Source: Fibrobacter sp. UWB5
Lineage (GTDB): Bacteria; Fibrobacterota; Fibrobacteria; Fibrobacterales; Fibrobacteraceae
NCBI RefSeq assembly: GCF_002210295.1
Contig: NZ_MWQH01000004.1
Span: forward strand, 186,001 to 250,000
Length of the DNA stretch: 64,000 nucleotides
Direction: 5' to 3'
Of this stretch, positions 7,768 through 16,408 are shown one piece after another; the stretch's first letter is position 1; each line of letters begins with the position of its first letter. Made by a program: the position numbers and the translations under genes. Under the pieces are notes generated by a model. That model saw only the letters and a list, made by a program, of their open reading frames with translations. It ran no database searches and had not been told where the DNA came from.

Positions 7768-9619
7768 TCTTTCCCGCCTCCTTTTCCTTGTTTTCAAAAT
7801 AGGCTTCCATCACCTTTTTGGCAATCGGGCCAGAAACAGCGCCACCGCCACCGGCCGCTTCCATAATCACGGCCACGGCAATTTCCGGGTCATAAAGCGG
7901 CGCCACCGCGGCATACCAAGCGTGCGTCTTTTCGCCCTTCTTCCATTCACCGGAACCGGTCTTTGCGCCCACGCGAATTCCAGGAATTGCACCACGCTTA
8001 CCCGTTCCACCCGGATGGTTGACCACGGAATCCATGGCGGCAAGCAAAATACGGTGTGTATACGGTTTCATGTTGCCCGGGCGCACGATTTCGGGCTCGT
8101 AACGACGAACGACGTTCCCGTCAATATCGCGGAGCTCTTTCATAAAGTGCGGTCTGTAAACGCCGCGCCCTGTCGCAAGCGATCCAATCAGGGTTGCCTG
8201 CTGCAAAGGCGTTACAATCTGTCCCTGGCCAATCGAAAGGTTCAAAATCAAGCCGCGAGCCCAGCGCCAGCCCAAGCGCTTGTTCTTCTGGTTAAACGAT
8301 GCCGAATCCGGGAGCCAGCCGCCCTTTTCACCAGGAATGTCGATTCCAAGCGGTTTTTCGCCCAAGCCAAAACGACGGCCGAATTCATTAATGCGGGCCA
8401 TGTCGATATCGAGACCGGCCTGGTAAAAGAACACGTCACAGCTCAGGCGAATCGCATTCACCACATTCAAGCTGCCATGCGTGCCCCAGCATTTCTGGTA
8501 GCGCGCCCCGTACTGGTAGCCACCCGTACAGGGCTTGGAATAATACTTGTTCTCGGTCAAAATTCCGCTTTCAAGGCCAGCGCCCGCCGTCACCAGTTTA
8601 AAAACAGATGCCGGCGGATACGTACCCGAAATCGCACGGTTCGTAAGCGGTCTCATGGAATCGAGCGCCACATGCGCCCAGCCCTTGTTACGCTCGCGCT
8701 TTTTCAGCGAGAAAATATTCGGGTCCAGTCGCGGCGAAGAAACCATCGCCAAAATTTCACCGTTGCGCGGGTCGATCGCCACAAGCGCGCCCTTCGCCGA
8801 ATCGGGAATCGCCTCTTCGGCCACCTTCTGCAGGCGCAAATCAATCGTCGACACCAGGCGAAGTCCCGGCACGGGTTCCGTGCCCTCGACACCGTCAAGC
8901 GAGCCCACTTCGCGGCCAGAGGCATTCACTTCCACAAGCTTCATGCCGTTAACGCCACGGAACTCCTTGTCGTAAAACTGTTCCAGTCCCTTTTGCCCGA
9001 TTCGGTCGCCTTGCGTATAGCCTTCGTATTCCGGCAACTTGAGCTGCTCTTCCGAAATTTCGCTGGTGTAACCCAGCGCATGCGAGGCCAGCGTACCGTA
9101 AGGATATTCGCGACGCGATTCAATCACCGTGATGATACCGGGCAAGTCTTCGGAACGTTCTTCGATAATGGCGACCTGTTCGGCAGTCGCATCTTCAAGC
9201 AAGCGAATCGGCCTGTTCTTGATCCAGCGGGAACGCTGGAACGCCGTATCCAGCGAAAGGGAATCGAACAGACGCTCGCCCGAAGCATCCTTGATGCCGA
9301 GCAACCTCATGAACAAGGAATCGCGTTCCGTTTTCTTGCGGGGCATGGTGATTGCCGTCAAGGCAATCTGGTAAGAGGGGCGGTTACGCACCAGCACTTC
9401 GCCGTTGCGATCATAAATGTATCCGCGTTCGGCAACCAGGACCACTTTGCGCAGGCGGTTATTTTCGGAACGTTGCAGGTTTTCGTCGTAATGGGTGAAC
9501 TGCAGCGAAAACAATCGCAAAATAAGAACGAAGAACATGACCACGACACCTGTCATGTAAACAAGTACATTCCAGTTCCTGTTTTGCAGGGTCTCGTTTT
9601 CGGACATTCCCTTAAGCAT
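7745..9619 (-). CDS. mrdA: Penicillin-binding protein 2 (elongasome transpeptidase)
   Basis: A 624-residue class B penicillin-binding protein. It has one N-terminal membrane segment (about 15-37), a pedestal domain, and a transpeptidase domain with the active-site triad: SVFK in GTYPPASVFKLV, SCD in RLSCDVFFYQ, and KTGS in GAKTGSGEWKKG. It cross-links peptidoglycan with RodA in side-wall synthesis. The ATG at 9619 overlaps the mreD stop by 8 bp; MSENE at 9607 is an alternative start. No clear Shine-Dalgarno is seen for either, consistent with coupling to mreD. Confidence 0.95.
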   Translation of the reverse strand: MLKGMSENETLQNRNWNVLVYMTGVVVMFFVLILRLFSLQFTHYDENLQRSENNRLRKVVLVAERGYIYDRNGEVLVRNRPSYQIALTAITMPRKKTERDSLFMRLLGIKDASGERLFDSLSLDTAFQRSRWIKNRPIRLLEDATAEQVAIIEERSEDLPGIITVIESRREYPYGTLASHALGYTSEISEEQLKLPEYEGYTQGDRIGQKGLEQFYDKEFRGVNGMKLVEVNASGREVGSLDGVEGTEPVPGLRLVSTIDLRLQKVAEEAIPDSAKGALVAIDPRNGEILAMVSSPRLDPNIFSLKKRERNKGWAHVALDSMRPLTNRAISGTYPPASVFKLVTAGAGLESGILTENKYYSKPCTGGYQYGARYQKCWGTHGSLNVVNAIRLSCDVFFYQAGLDIDMARINEFGRRFGLGEKPLGIDIPGEKGGWLPDSASFNQKNKRLGWRWARGLILNLSIGQGQIVTPLQQATLIGSLATGRGVYRPHFMKELRDIDGNVVRRYEPEIVRPGNMKPYTHRILLAAMDSVVNHPGGTGKRGAIPGIRVGAKTGSGEWKKGEKTHAWYAAVAPLYDPEIAVAVIMEAAGGGGAVSGPIAKKVMEAYFENKEKEAGKNETKSTP

Positions 9620-10103
9620 GCTTCTTCTTTTTGCTGCCCAAATCCAGGTAGAAGAATATGCCGCCAATCAGCATCGTGTAAATGCATTCGGGCAGCGATT
9701 TCGTAAGGAATAAATTCGTGACAACGTCTTTAGAAAGGCCCGTGATCGCAAAGTAAATCATGTCGCTCACAAAAAAGCCAAGGCCAAGCACGCCGACTTT
9801 GGCAGGCAAATTGAGCGAAAGGAATCGTTCTTCAAGCTGCCCCACCGCATAGCCTACCACAGTCATGGCAATCGTATTTGCCCCGAGCCATTCCACAGGC
9901 GCATACACATCTTGCGTAAAGCCGGCAACAAAGCCCCAAAAACATCCAGCCGTAGGCCCCCTTCTAATGGCCATCGCCACAATGAAAATCATTACGAAAT
10001 CGGGCGCCACGTCAAAGAAACTGAGCCAATCAGCAACCGTCATTTGCAAAGCAAATACGATTACAAACAAAAAAAGCGATTTCAGCCACCCCAAGTTATT
10101 CAT
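9612..10103 (-). CDS. mreD: Rod shape-determining protein MreD
   Basis: A 163-residue membrane protein with about five hydrophobic helices, in the invariant slot between mreC and mrdA. Typical MreD features are DVAPDFVMIFIVAMAIRRGP and GFVAGFTQDVYAP near residues 30-70. MreD joins the MreBCD-RodA-PBP2 elongasome. The start overlaps mreC by 8 bp. A short basic tail (GSKKKKHA) ends the protein. Confidence 0.92.
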   Translation of the reverse strand: MNNLGWLKSLFLFVIVFALQMTVADWLSFFDVAPDFVMIFIVAMAIRRGPTAGCFWGFVAGFTQDVYAPVEWLGANTIAMTVVGYAVGQLEERFLSLNLPAKVGVLGLGFFVSDMIYFAITGLSKDVVTNLFLTKSLPECIYTMLIGGIFFYLDLGSKKKKHA

Positions 10104-10923
10104 CGAGCAGCTCCTGGATTATCCAATCCGGTTCCTTTTCCATCACAAACACTTCTTCAAGAATCGAGAAATCCTGGAACGGATTCACTTCCATCTGGCG
10201 CATCACATCGAGATCGGACTTGCGGACTTCTTTTACGGTACCCACGGGAATGCCCTTCGGGAAAATGCCGCCCAAGCCAGAAGTCACAAGCGTATCGCCC
10301 GCGTGCACACCCGCATGGGTCGGAACAAGCGCCGTCAAGCGAACGCCATCCATCGATTCCAAAAAGCCCACCACGCGAGTGCGGCGATCCATTACAGACA
10401 ACTTAAGATTCGGGTCTACAAGCAGCTGCACGCGCGAATGGCTCATGCTCGCTTTCGAAATTTTTCCGACCAAGCCGTTCATCGAAAACACAGGCATGTT
10501 TTCTTTCACGCCATGTTCCGTACCGCGGTTGATTACCATCGTCGTAAGGAACCTTCCGGGATTGTGGCCTATCACGCGGGCAGTCACAATCGGGAAATCC
10601 CATTTATCGTCAAATCGGACTAGCGTGTGCAGTCGGGCGAGTTCCTGCAAGCCTTCGCGGGCATGGTAGGTTTCTTGCCTCAAGCGTGCGTTTTCTTCTT
10701 TCAGTTGTTCGTTTTCGAGCGCTACAGCCTTGTAATGCCCCACTGCAGACACAATGCGCTGCGCCGGGAAATACAGCGTCGACACCGCCGACGAGACAAT
10801 GCTCTCGCGAATCGTGTTCGGCGCCTGCCTCATCAAAAGGCCGAGAGCCAAGAAAAAGACAAAGGCAACGATACCGTGCCTTTGCGTAAACAAGTCGACA
10901 ATAAAGCGAATCGCCCTAAGCAT
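10096..10923 (-). CDS. mreC: Rod shape-determining protein MreC
   Basis: A 275-residue bitopic protein with one N-terminal membrane helix (about 15-32), a coiled-coil stretch (VALENEQLKEENARLRQETY, about 68-90), and the periplasmic MreC beta domains (VIGHNPGRFLTTMVINRGTEHGVKENM onward). MreC activates PBP2/RodA. It is 14 bp downstream of mreB and overlaps mreD. Confidence 0.94.
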   Translation of the reverse strand: MLRAIRFIVDLFTQRHGIVAFVFFLALGLLMRQAPNTIRESIVSSAVSTLYFPAQRIVSAVGHYKAVALENEQLKEENARLRQETYHAREGLQELARLHTLVRFDDKWDFPIVTARVIGHNPGRFLTTMVINRGTEHGVKENMPVFSMNGLVGKISKASMSHSRVQLLVDPNLKLSVMDRRTRVVGFLESMDGVRLTALVPTHAGVHAGDTLVTSGLGGIFPKGIPVGTVKEVRKSDLDVMRQMEVNPFQDFSILEEVFVMEKEPDWIIQELLDE

Positions 10924-10937
10924 CGAGCCCTGTCAAA

Positions 10938-11960
10938 TTAGTTCGAAGATGCAATCAAAACCGGGCGATATTTATCCAAGTCTTCGAGAATGCGAGCAGC
11001 ACCCTTGCAGACGCAGGTCAGAGCTTCATCAATCACGTTCACCGAAAGACCCGTTTCCTTGCGGATACGTTCATCGAAGCCACGCAGCTGAGAACCGCCA
11101 CCCGTCATGATGATACCCTTGTCGTAAATATCGGCAGAGAGTTCCGGCGGCGTAATGCTCAAGGCCTGCTTCACGGCTTCGATAATGGCCGTCACAGGTT
11201 CGTTCAAGGCTTCGCGGATTTCGGCGCTGTTAATGGTCGTGGTACGCGGCATACCGGCCAAGAAATCATGGCCCTTCACTTCCATGGTCAATTCTTCTTC
11301 AAGCGGGCTGGCAGAGCCAATCTGGATCTTGATCTGTTCTGCAGTGCTATCGCCCACGCAAAGGTTGTACATGGTGCGCAAGTAACGGACAATCGCTTCG
11401 TCCATTTCGTCACCGCCCACGCGCACAGAGGCGTTACAGACAGTGCCGTTCAAGGCGATCACGGCGATATCGGAGGTACCACCGCCAATATCCACGATCA
11501 TGTTACCCACAGGGTCTTCCACAGGGATACCCATACCGATAGCGGCAGCCATGGGTTCGTGCACCAGGTGGACTTCCTTGGCACCGGCCTGCTTGGCAGC
11601 ATCGATCACGGCGCGCTTTTCCACTTCGGTAATTCCGGACGGGACACCGACCACCACGCGGGGTTTCACCATCCACAGCGGGTACTTCTGCACGCGCTTG
11701 ATGAATGTCTGCAAAAGGTTTTCAACCAGTTCGAAATCGGCAATCACGCCATCACGCATCGGGCGCACGGCACGGCTTTCGCCAGGCGTACGGCCAAGCA
11801 TCTTTTTCGCTTCGAAACCGATGGCAGAAACACGGTTATTTTTGCTGTCCACCGCAATAACCGTAGGTTCATTAATGACAATTCCCTGACCTGCCACATG
11901 GACCAACGTATTCGCTGTGCCGAGGTCAATACCGATATCGCAAGAAAAGAGGCCGAACAA
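10938..11960 (-). CDS. mreB: Actin-like cell shape protein MreB
   Basis: A 340-residue actin-fold ATPase of full MreB length. Visible motifs are phosphate loop 1 (DIGIDLGTANTLV), phosphate loop 2 (IVDIGGGTSDIAVI) and the adenosine motif (IMTGGGSQLRGF). MreB filaments guide the elongasome. The start is a TTG at 11960 with AAGGA 7 nt upstream; no in-frame ATG precedes the conserved N-terminus. It heads the mreBCD-mrdA-rodA run and follows a small lipoprotein gene by 50 bp. Confidence 0.96.
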   Translation of the reverse strand: MFGLFSCDIGIDLGTANTLVHVAGQGIVINEPTVIAVDSKNNRVSAIGFEAKKMLGRTPGESRAVRPMRDGVIADFELVENLLQTFIKRVQKYPLWMVKPRVVVGVPSGITEVEKRAVIDAAKQAGAKEVHLVHEPMAAAIGMGIPVEDPVGNMIVDIGGGTSDIAVIALNGTVCNASVRVGGDEMDEAIVRYLRTMYNLCVGDSTAEQIKIQIGSASPLEEELTMEVKGHDFLAGMPRTTTINSAEIREALNEPVTAIIEAVKQALSITPPELSADIYDKGIIMTGGGSQLRGFDERIRKETGLSVNVIDEALTCVCKGAARILEDLDKYRPVLIASSN

Positions 11961-12010
11961 GATCCAATCCTTTTTTAAGATTTAACTTCCGTAAAAAAAT
12001 ATAGATTATT

Positions 12011-12382
12011 TCATTTCAACGTGTCCGCGCCGAACTTCCATTCTTTCTTGTAGCGGTCCCAACCGCGCGTGTTCACGTCGTAGCGATACTTGCGTTTCTC
12101 GTGCATGGCGATGTCTTTGTAGATAAAGAAATCCACCTCGGCATAGGCCGCGTAAATGCGGGCCTCCGCGCCATCGAAAAGCCTGAAATCCTTGACCCGG
12201 TAGTAAGGCGTATCCAAGAGCACTTCGCGCGATTTAGAAGCCTTCATGGTTTCTGCCACCATGAACTTCAAGTCATCCTGCAGGTAGTCTGTTAATTTGT
12301 TCTCAATTCGTTCCGTCGGTTCGGAACAGCCCACAAGCAAGGCCGCAAATGCCAATACACAAACAAGCAATCTCATACCCAT
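12011..12382 (-). CDS. Small lipoprotein of unknown function
   Basis: A 123-residue protein with a signal peptide ending in the lipobox LVGC (about residue 19), then SEPTERIENKLTDYLQDDLK. The rest is hydrophilic with several aromatic residues. No family is recognised. It sits 50 bp upstream of mreB on the same strand with no terminator between, so it may be co-transcribed with the rod-shape genes. A second in-frame ATG lies 6 bp downstream, so the exact start is uncertain. Confidence 0.75.
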   Translation of the reverse strand: MGMRLLVCVLAFAALLVGCSEPTERIENKLTDYLQDDLKFMVAETMKASKSREVLLDTPYYRVKDFRLFDGAEARIYAAYAEVDFFIYKDIAMHEKRKYRYDVNTRGWDRYKKEWKFGADTLK

Positions 12383-12427
12383 AAAGTAGAAAAATCGGCC
12401 GCAAGAAAACGGCGCGCCTAAAGCAAC

Positions 12428-12452
12428 AAAAACGCCCCTCCAAGAGGGGCGT
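12428..12452 (-). terminator. Terminator after the outer-membrane barrel gene
   Basis: Minus-strand hairpin ACGCCCCTC - TTG - GAGGGGCGT followed by TTTT. It separates the barrel gene from the lipoprotein-mre operon. Confidence 0.85.
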
Positions 12453-12485
12453 CTTCGTATTCAAGTCCGAACAATTCTAAAAGAA

Positions 12486-13793
12486 TTAGAACGAGTAGGT
12501 AGCATCGAGGCGAGAGAAGATGCGGCCTTCACCCTGGAACGGGTTGCGGAACAGCAGGTCTTCAGCAACGGTCACGTCGATCTTCAGACGTTCTTCGATG
12601 TTGATACCGAAACCGAATCCAACGTGGTCGTCGGCAGTGCCGTCAGCCAGCGGGTTGGTAGAGAAGAACGTACCGTCGTCCTTGCAAATGCCATAGCGGG
12701 AATCGGTGTAGTTGTTCTTGGAATTCACGTCGCAATCGGTATAGAGAATGGACTTCTGGCCACCCACGCGGATAACGAACCAATCCCACCAGATGTTACG
12801 TTCGATACCGAAGCTGATCTTGCCACCAACGTCGGAACGCTTGTCCCAGTGCGGATCTTCGTCGTCACGGGAATCATAGACCCATGCGCCACCGTTCACG
12901 GTCTTGTCGTAGAACCAGTCGTGAGCCTTCTTCTGATTCCAGATGAAGTCAAGACCCAGCCAGAAGAAACCGCGATCCATAGCGACGTTAAGGCCCATAC
13001 CAGCCTGAGCGTGCTTGTCTTCGATACCAGGAGCCTGAGCAAGCTTGATAGAAGCAGCCGGGACCAATTCACCATCGATAGCTTCCATGGTGAAGAAGGC
13101 GCGAGCCTTGGCTAGAATAGTGAAGTCGCCATCGTCAAAGAAGCTGTGGCGATCCGGGCCGTACTGCACACGGGCGATACCGCCGGACACTTCGTAAGAG
13201 GTGCCGCTGCCCGTCTGGAAGTTCAAACCACCGTCCAACTGGACGATAGATGCATAGGCGTCGTCGTCGGTCTGGTAAGTGCCGCTTTCATCGAGATCGC
13301 CACCATCCTGGTGAGCGATATAGATGTGCAAGCCCCAAGCGTCGCCGCTAGAGAACGTGCCGCCCAAGAAGCCGTCAAAGTTCGTTACCGTTTCAGGAAC
13401 GACGGCATAGGTGCTCTTGCCGGTCTGCACGTAGTCAGGCAGGTACATGGCAAGGTCTTCGTTGACGCGGCCAAAGAGACCACCGATCGAGAACTTCGGA
13501 TCGGGATTGTTGTCGTCACCGAAGGAGATTGCAAAGATGCCACCAAAAGTCGGGTGCTGCGGATCAACGTTGCCGCCAGCAGACATATTGTTGTCGGTAT
13601 AGGCACCGAAGCCACCGATCAAATAGTTGGAGTAAAGGTTTACGTTTGCGGGGTTATCGAAGATGCTCACATCGTCCATGATGTAAGTAGAGTTCTTGCC
13701 CATGGATTCAACACGTGCAAAGGTTGCAAAAGCAGAACCCACGCCAAGAATACCGAATGCGGCTCCAACCGCGGCAGCTGTTCTTAAGTTCAT
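12486..13793 (-). CDS. Predicted outer-membrane beta-barrel protein
   Basis: A 435-residue exported protein. Its signal peptide (MNLRTAAAVGAAFGILGVGSAFA region) is followed by FDNPANVNLYSNYLIGGFGAY, resembling the first hairpin of PorV/FadL-like barrels in Fibrobacter. The sequence alternates polar and hydrophobic residues and ends RLDATYSF with a C-terminal Phe, the usual outer-membrane insertion signal. AGGAG lies 7 nt before the ATG. It is downstream of the TolQR/AgmX operon but separated by two terminator-like hairpins. Function unknown. The highly biased codon use suggests an abundant protein. Confidence 0.75.
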   Translation of the reverse strand: MNLRTAAAVGAAFGILGVGSAFATFARVESMGKNSTYIMDDVSIFDNPANVNLYSNYLIGGFGAYTDNNMSAGGNVDPQHPTFGGIFAISFGDDNNPDPKFSIGGLFGRVNEDLAMYLPDYVQTGKSTYAVVPETVTNFDGFLGGTFSSGDAWGLHIYIAHQDGGDLDESGTYQTDDDAYASIVQLDGGLNFQTGSGTSYEVSGGIARVQYGPDRHSFFDDGDFTILAKARAFFTMEAIDGELVPAASIKLAQAPGIEDKHAQAGMGLNVAMDRGFFWLGLDFIWNQKKAHDWFYDKTVNGGAWVYDSRDDEDPHWDKRSDVGGKISFGIERNIWWDWFVIRVGGQKSILYTDCDVNSKNNYTDSRYGICKDDGTFFSTNPLADGTADDHVGFGFGINIEERLKIDVTVAEDLLFRNPFQGEGRIFSRLDATYSF

Positions 13794-13883
13794 TGGAAAA
13801 CTCCTATTGAAATTTCTGCTTTAAAGTTAGTTTAATTAAACGAAAAACGCAACAAAATTTTAAACAAAAGCCAACTTTTTTAT

Positions 13884-13990
13884 ACAAAAAAAGGCCGAGC
13901 AGAGGCAACAGGCCTGTAGCCTGTTGTCGGAGCGAAGGGTAAACAACGACTGACTAATCCTTTTGGAGTTCCCGTATTTCGTTGTTTACG
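13884..13990 (-). ncRNA. Candidate small RNA or structured leader
   Basis: On the minus strand an 11-bp perfect inverted repeat (GTAAACAACGA, 13979-13989, with 13939-13949) is followed by a hairpin with arms CAACAGGC/GCCTGTTG (13906-13926) and then a run of seven T. A TTATAC hexamer lies just upstream. The region falls between the terminator of the AgmX gene and the ATG of the barrel gene, so it could be an independent RNA or an attenuator of the barrel gene. No known RNA family is recognised. Confidence 0.35.
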
Positions 13991-13996
13991 TATAAC

Positions 13997-14028
13997 AAAA
14001 AGGCCGGACTTGGTAGTCCGGTCTTTTT
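13997..14028 (-). terminator. Terminator after the AgmX/TonB-like gene
   Basis: Minus-strand hairpin GACCGGACT - ACCA - AGTCCGGCC followed by TTTTTG, 17 bp past the stop. Confidence 0.85.
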
Positions 14029-14044
14029 TCAAGTTTTCGCCGAA

Positions 14045-14983
14045 TTATTCGGAGAAGGTGAACGGGATCGTAACAGTGGTGTTACCAGACTTCACCTTGC
14101 TGAACTTCCAGCGGCTCACAGCGGTCTTGACTTCGCCGTCAAATTCGCCGTAACCGGTCGTAGAAGAAGCAATGGAGATGCTGATGATTTCGCCACCCGG
14201 AGCGATCGTGAACTTCAAGGTAACCTTACCCTGGAAGCCCGGTTTCTTCTTCAGGAACTTGTTGTAGATGTGGCGCAGACCCGGAGTACGCTGACGCACA
14301 ACCTTCATGATGTCTGCAGCGGAACGAGATCCACCACCGGCACCCATGTCGATATCGCGTTCAGACGGAGTCCTGATGGAGCCCTTAGCCTTGGTAGCGA
14401 TACCACCGCCACCGCCGCCGAGAAGACCTGCCAGGCCGTCACCGATACCACCGGAACCACCTTCGGCATAACCTTCGTTAAAGCCACCATCAGCCTTACC
14501 GCGACGACCACCGAGAACGGTCTTACCCGTCGTCTGGAGGCCAGCCACGTCCTTCAGCACCTTGTCGATGTCCTTGGAGAACTTCTGGTTCTTCATGAGG
14601 TCATAGGCGCCTGCAGAGGCATTCTTGGTCTGAGCAGTCAAGAGCTTAAGCACACCACGAGTCTGGGGAGCGTTGGGCTGACCCTTACCACGCGGCTTGC
14701 CACCACCACCAGCCTTCTTACGAGGCTTCTTGGGTTCTTCCTTCTTCTTCTCTTCCTTCTTCTCTTCCTTCTTTTCATCGATGGTCATAGAAGCAGTAAG
14801 ATCAGCAGCGGCAGAGTCGTCGAACACGACTTCGTCCACCACCTGTTCGTACATGGAAGCCCAAAGGCAGATAGCCAAAGCTACGACTAAAGAGATACCG
14901 GCAATAGCACCCATCTTCTTGTCGGATTCCGGCATCAGGGACGCTACTAACGGATCCATTTCGGGAGTATTCTTTTTAGCCAT
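14045..14983 (-). CDS. AgmX/TonB-like energy-transducing protein
   Basis: A 312-residue protein. A cytoplasmic N-terminus is followed by one membrane helix (about 25-44, GAIAGISLVVALAICLWASM), a Lys/Glu/Pro-rich periplasmic region (EKKEEKKEEKKKEEPKKP), a long Gly-rich stretch, and a TonB-like C-terminal domain (GFQGKVTLKFTIAPGGEI to the end) as in AgmX/PglI proteins. TonB-type proteins carry proton-motive energy from a TolQ/R-like channel to the outer membrane. The ATG at 14983 is set by GGGGAGGA. It starts 3 bp after the TolR stop, as the last gene of the operon. It may act on the PorV- or OmpA-like products upstream. Confidence 0.88.
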   Translation of the reverse strand: MAKKNTPEMDPLVASLMPESDKKMGAIAGISLVVALAICLWASMYEQVVDEVVFDDSAAADLTASMTIDEKKEEKKEEKKKEEPKKPRKKAGGGGKPRGKGQPNAPQTRGVLKLLTAQTKNASAGAYDLMKNQKFSKDIDKVLKDVAGLQTTGKTVLGGRRGKADGGFNEGYAEGGSGGIGDGLAGLLGGGGGGIATKAKGSIRTPSERDIDMGAGGGSRSAADIMKVVRQRTPGLRHIYNKFLKKKPGFQGKVTLKFTIAPGGEIISISIASSTTGYGEFDGEVKTAVSRWKFSKVKSGNTTVTIPFTFSE

Positions 14984-14985
14984 AA

Positions 14986-15480
14986 TTATTCCTCCCCTCC
15001 GTTCTTCTGCATAACGGCGAATGCAATGTGCGTGTAGCCAGAGAAGCCACAAGTGGCCATGACCTTATACATTGCATCGTAAGGGATGTTCTTGTCGATC
15101 TGCACAATGATGTTACCGGCTTCGTCAGCAGGAAGACCCATCTTGAGGGCGTGTTCCTGTTCCGTTGCGCGGCGTTCCTTAAGAACGGAGTCCACCTTGG
15201 TCACAAGAAGATCTTCTTGCTTCAAGACGTCTTCGGTAGGAACGATCTTTGCGTTATCGACCACAACGTAGTTGTTATCGACCACGACCGTCAGAGCCAC
15301 TTCCTTCGGCTGCACCTTGGAGGTAGACACCGGAAGGATGAGGTTTTCGGCCTGGGTCAAAAGCTGACCTTCAGCGTCCAAGTTCTTGATCATGAACACC
15401 AGAATAATGGTCATCATGTCCATCATGGACGTCAAAGAGAAAGGTACGTCTTCGCTAAATTTACGAGTTCTTCTAGCCAT
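14986..15480 (-). CDS. ExbD/TolR-family protein (with channel Asp)
   Basis: A 164-residue protein with one N-terminal membrane helix. The helix has the conserved ExbD/TolR aspartate in FSLTSMMDMMTIILVFMI (about residue 20). The periplasmic part ends NIPYDAMYKVMATCGFSGYTHIAFAVM, a typical TolR C-terminus. Together with the TolQ-like protein it should form the proton channel of the cluster. It follows the longer TolR-like gene by 2 bp. Confidence 0.9.
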   Translation of the reverse strand: MARRTRKFSEDVPFSLTSMMDMMTIILVFMIKNLDAEGQLLTQAENLILPVSTSKVQPKEVALTVVVDNNYVVVDNAKIVPTEDVLKQEDLLVTKVDSVLKERRATEQEHALKMGLPADEAGNIIVQIDKNIPYDAMYKVMATCGFSGYTHIAFAVMQKNGGEE

Positions 15481-15482
15481 GA

Positions 15483-16370
15483 TTAACCTCCCAGCTTAGC
15501 AAGGTTGATCTTGCTGAAACCGGCTTCTTTAGCGCGGTCCATAAGTTGAATGATCTTATCGAACTGGGTGTCGTCGTTAGCAACGATAATGATGTTATCG
15601 ACGTCTTCGAGGTCAATGAACTGCGTATGGATCTGAATCAGGTCCTTAGCAATCAAGTCGTAAGCAGACAGCGGGTAGATGATGTTCTTTGCAGCCACAT
15701 CCGGTTTCAGCGTACGAGCCGAGTTCGGAGTGAGGGTTGCAAGCACAGCGCCTGCGCTCGGCTTCTTGAGCATCGGCGGCGGGGTCAGACCCATAGCGCC
15801 TTCGCCAGGAGCAGCGAGGAATGCGTTGTTACCGTCCACGTATGCGCTGTCAGGCACATTTTCGGACTGAGAAGAATACACGGCCCAAATCACGCGGCCC
15901 GGGTCTTCTTCGGATTCCTTGTTGATGGCCCAGAGTTCGATGGATTCGATTTCATAAAGATACTTTTCTTTATCCATTTCGGATCCGTCTTTGCACTTGG
16001 GACCATGACCGCTTTCCACGGCCGACTTCACATCTTCGGGCGCATACGTAATGAGCTGCGCATCGGACTTGCAACGGAACGTCCACATTTCCTTGAAGTA
16101 AACGTTCGGCTGGAAACCACCGCGGGCACCGATCACCAGATATTCACTGGTAATAGCGAGCGAGAGGTTAAGAGCCTGCTGGTCCGGTTCCGGAGGAGTC
16201 TCGTTATCCATATTCATCATGCTGCGTTCCGGCATGTTGATTTCGACGATAGCGAGCTTAGAGAAGGCGGTCATAGACAACAGCATAGGAATCAGGATTG
16301 TGAACAAGCCCATCGCCGGCAACAGGTCCGGTTCTTCAGGCTTGGCTGGTTTCTTAAGTTGTCTTGCCAT
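15483..16370 (-). CDS. Long TolR/ExbD-like protein lacking the channel Asp
   Basis: A 295-residue protein, about twice the normal ExbD/TolR length. The N-terminal membrane helix (LLPAMGLFTILIPMLLSMTA, about 16-35) aligns by position with ExbD/TolR but has no Asp where the proton-carrying residue is expected. The C-terminal 90 residues (YPLSAYDLIAKDLIQIHTQF and DNIIIVANDDTQFDKIIQLM) match the TolR periplasmic fold. Between them is an insertion of about 150 residues with four or more acidic patches and no recognised domain. It is placed between tolQ and the ordinary tolR, so it is probably a non-conducting partner or adaptor subunit. Confidence 0.85.
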   Translation of the reverse strand: MARQLKKPAKPEEPDLLPAMGLFTILIPMLLSMTAFSKLAIVEINMPERSMMNMDNETPPEPDQQALNLSLAITSEYLVIGARGGFQPNVYFKEMWTFRCKSDAQLITYAPEDVKSAVESGHGPKCKDGSEMDKEKYLYEIESIELWAINKESEEDPGRVIWAVYSSQSENVPDSAYVDGNNAFLAAPGEGAMGLTPPPMLKKPSAGAVLATLTPNSARTLKPDVAAKNIIYPLSAYDLIAKDLIQIHTQFIDLEDVDNIIIVANDDTQFDKIIQLMDRAKEAGFSKINLAKLGG

Positions 16371-16408
16371 GTTTTATAACTCCGTTAAAATTATCTCTCT
16401 ATCTTCGA

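Noticed and set aside
7619-9706. Plus-strand open frame opposite mrdA
   Set aside because: Low-complexity Arg/His-rich translation; the penicillin-binding triad is on the minus strand.
13884-13990. Signal recognition particle RNA or 6S RNA
   Set aside because: The GGAAGC-type SRP tetraloop motif and the long 6S bubble are absent.
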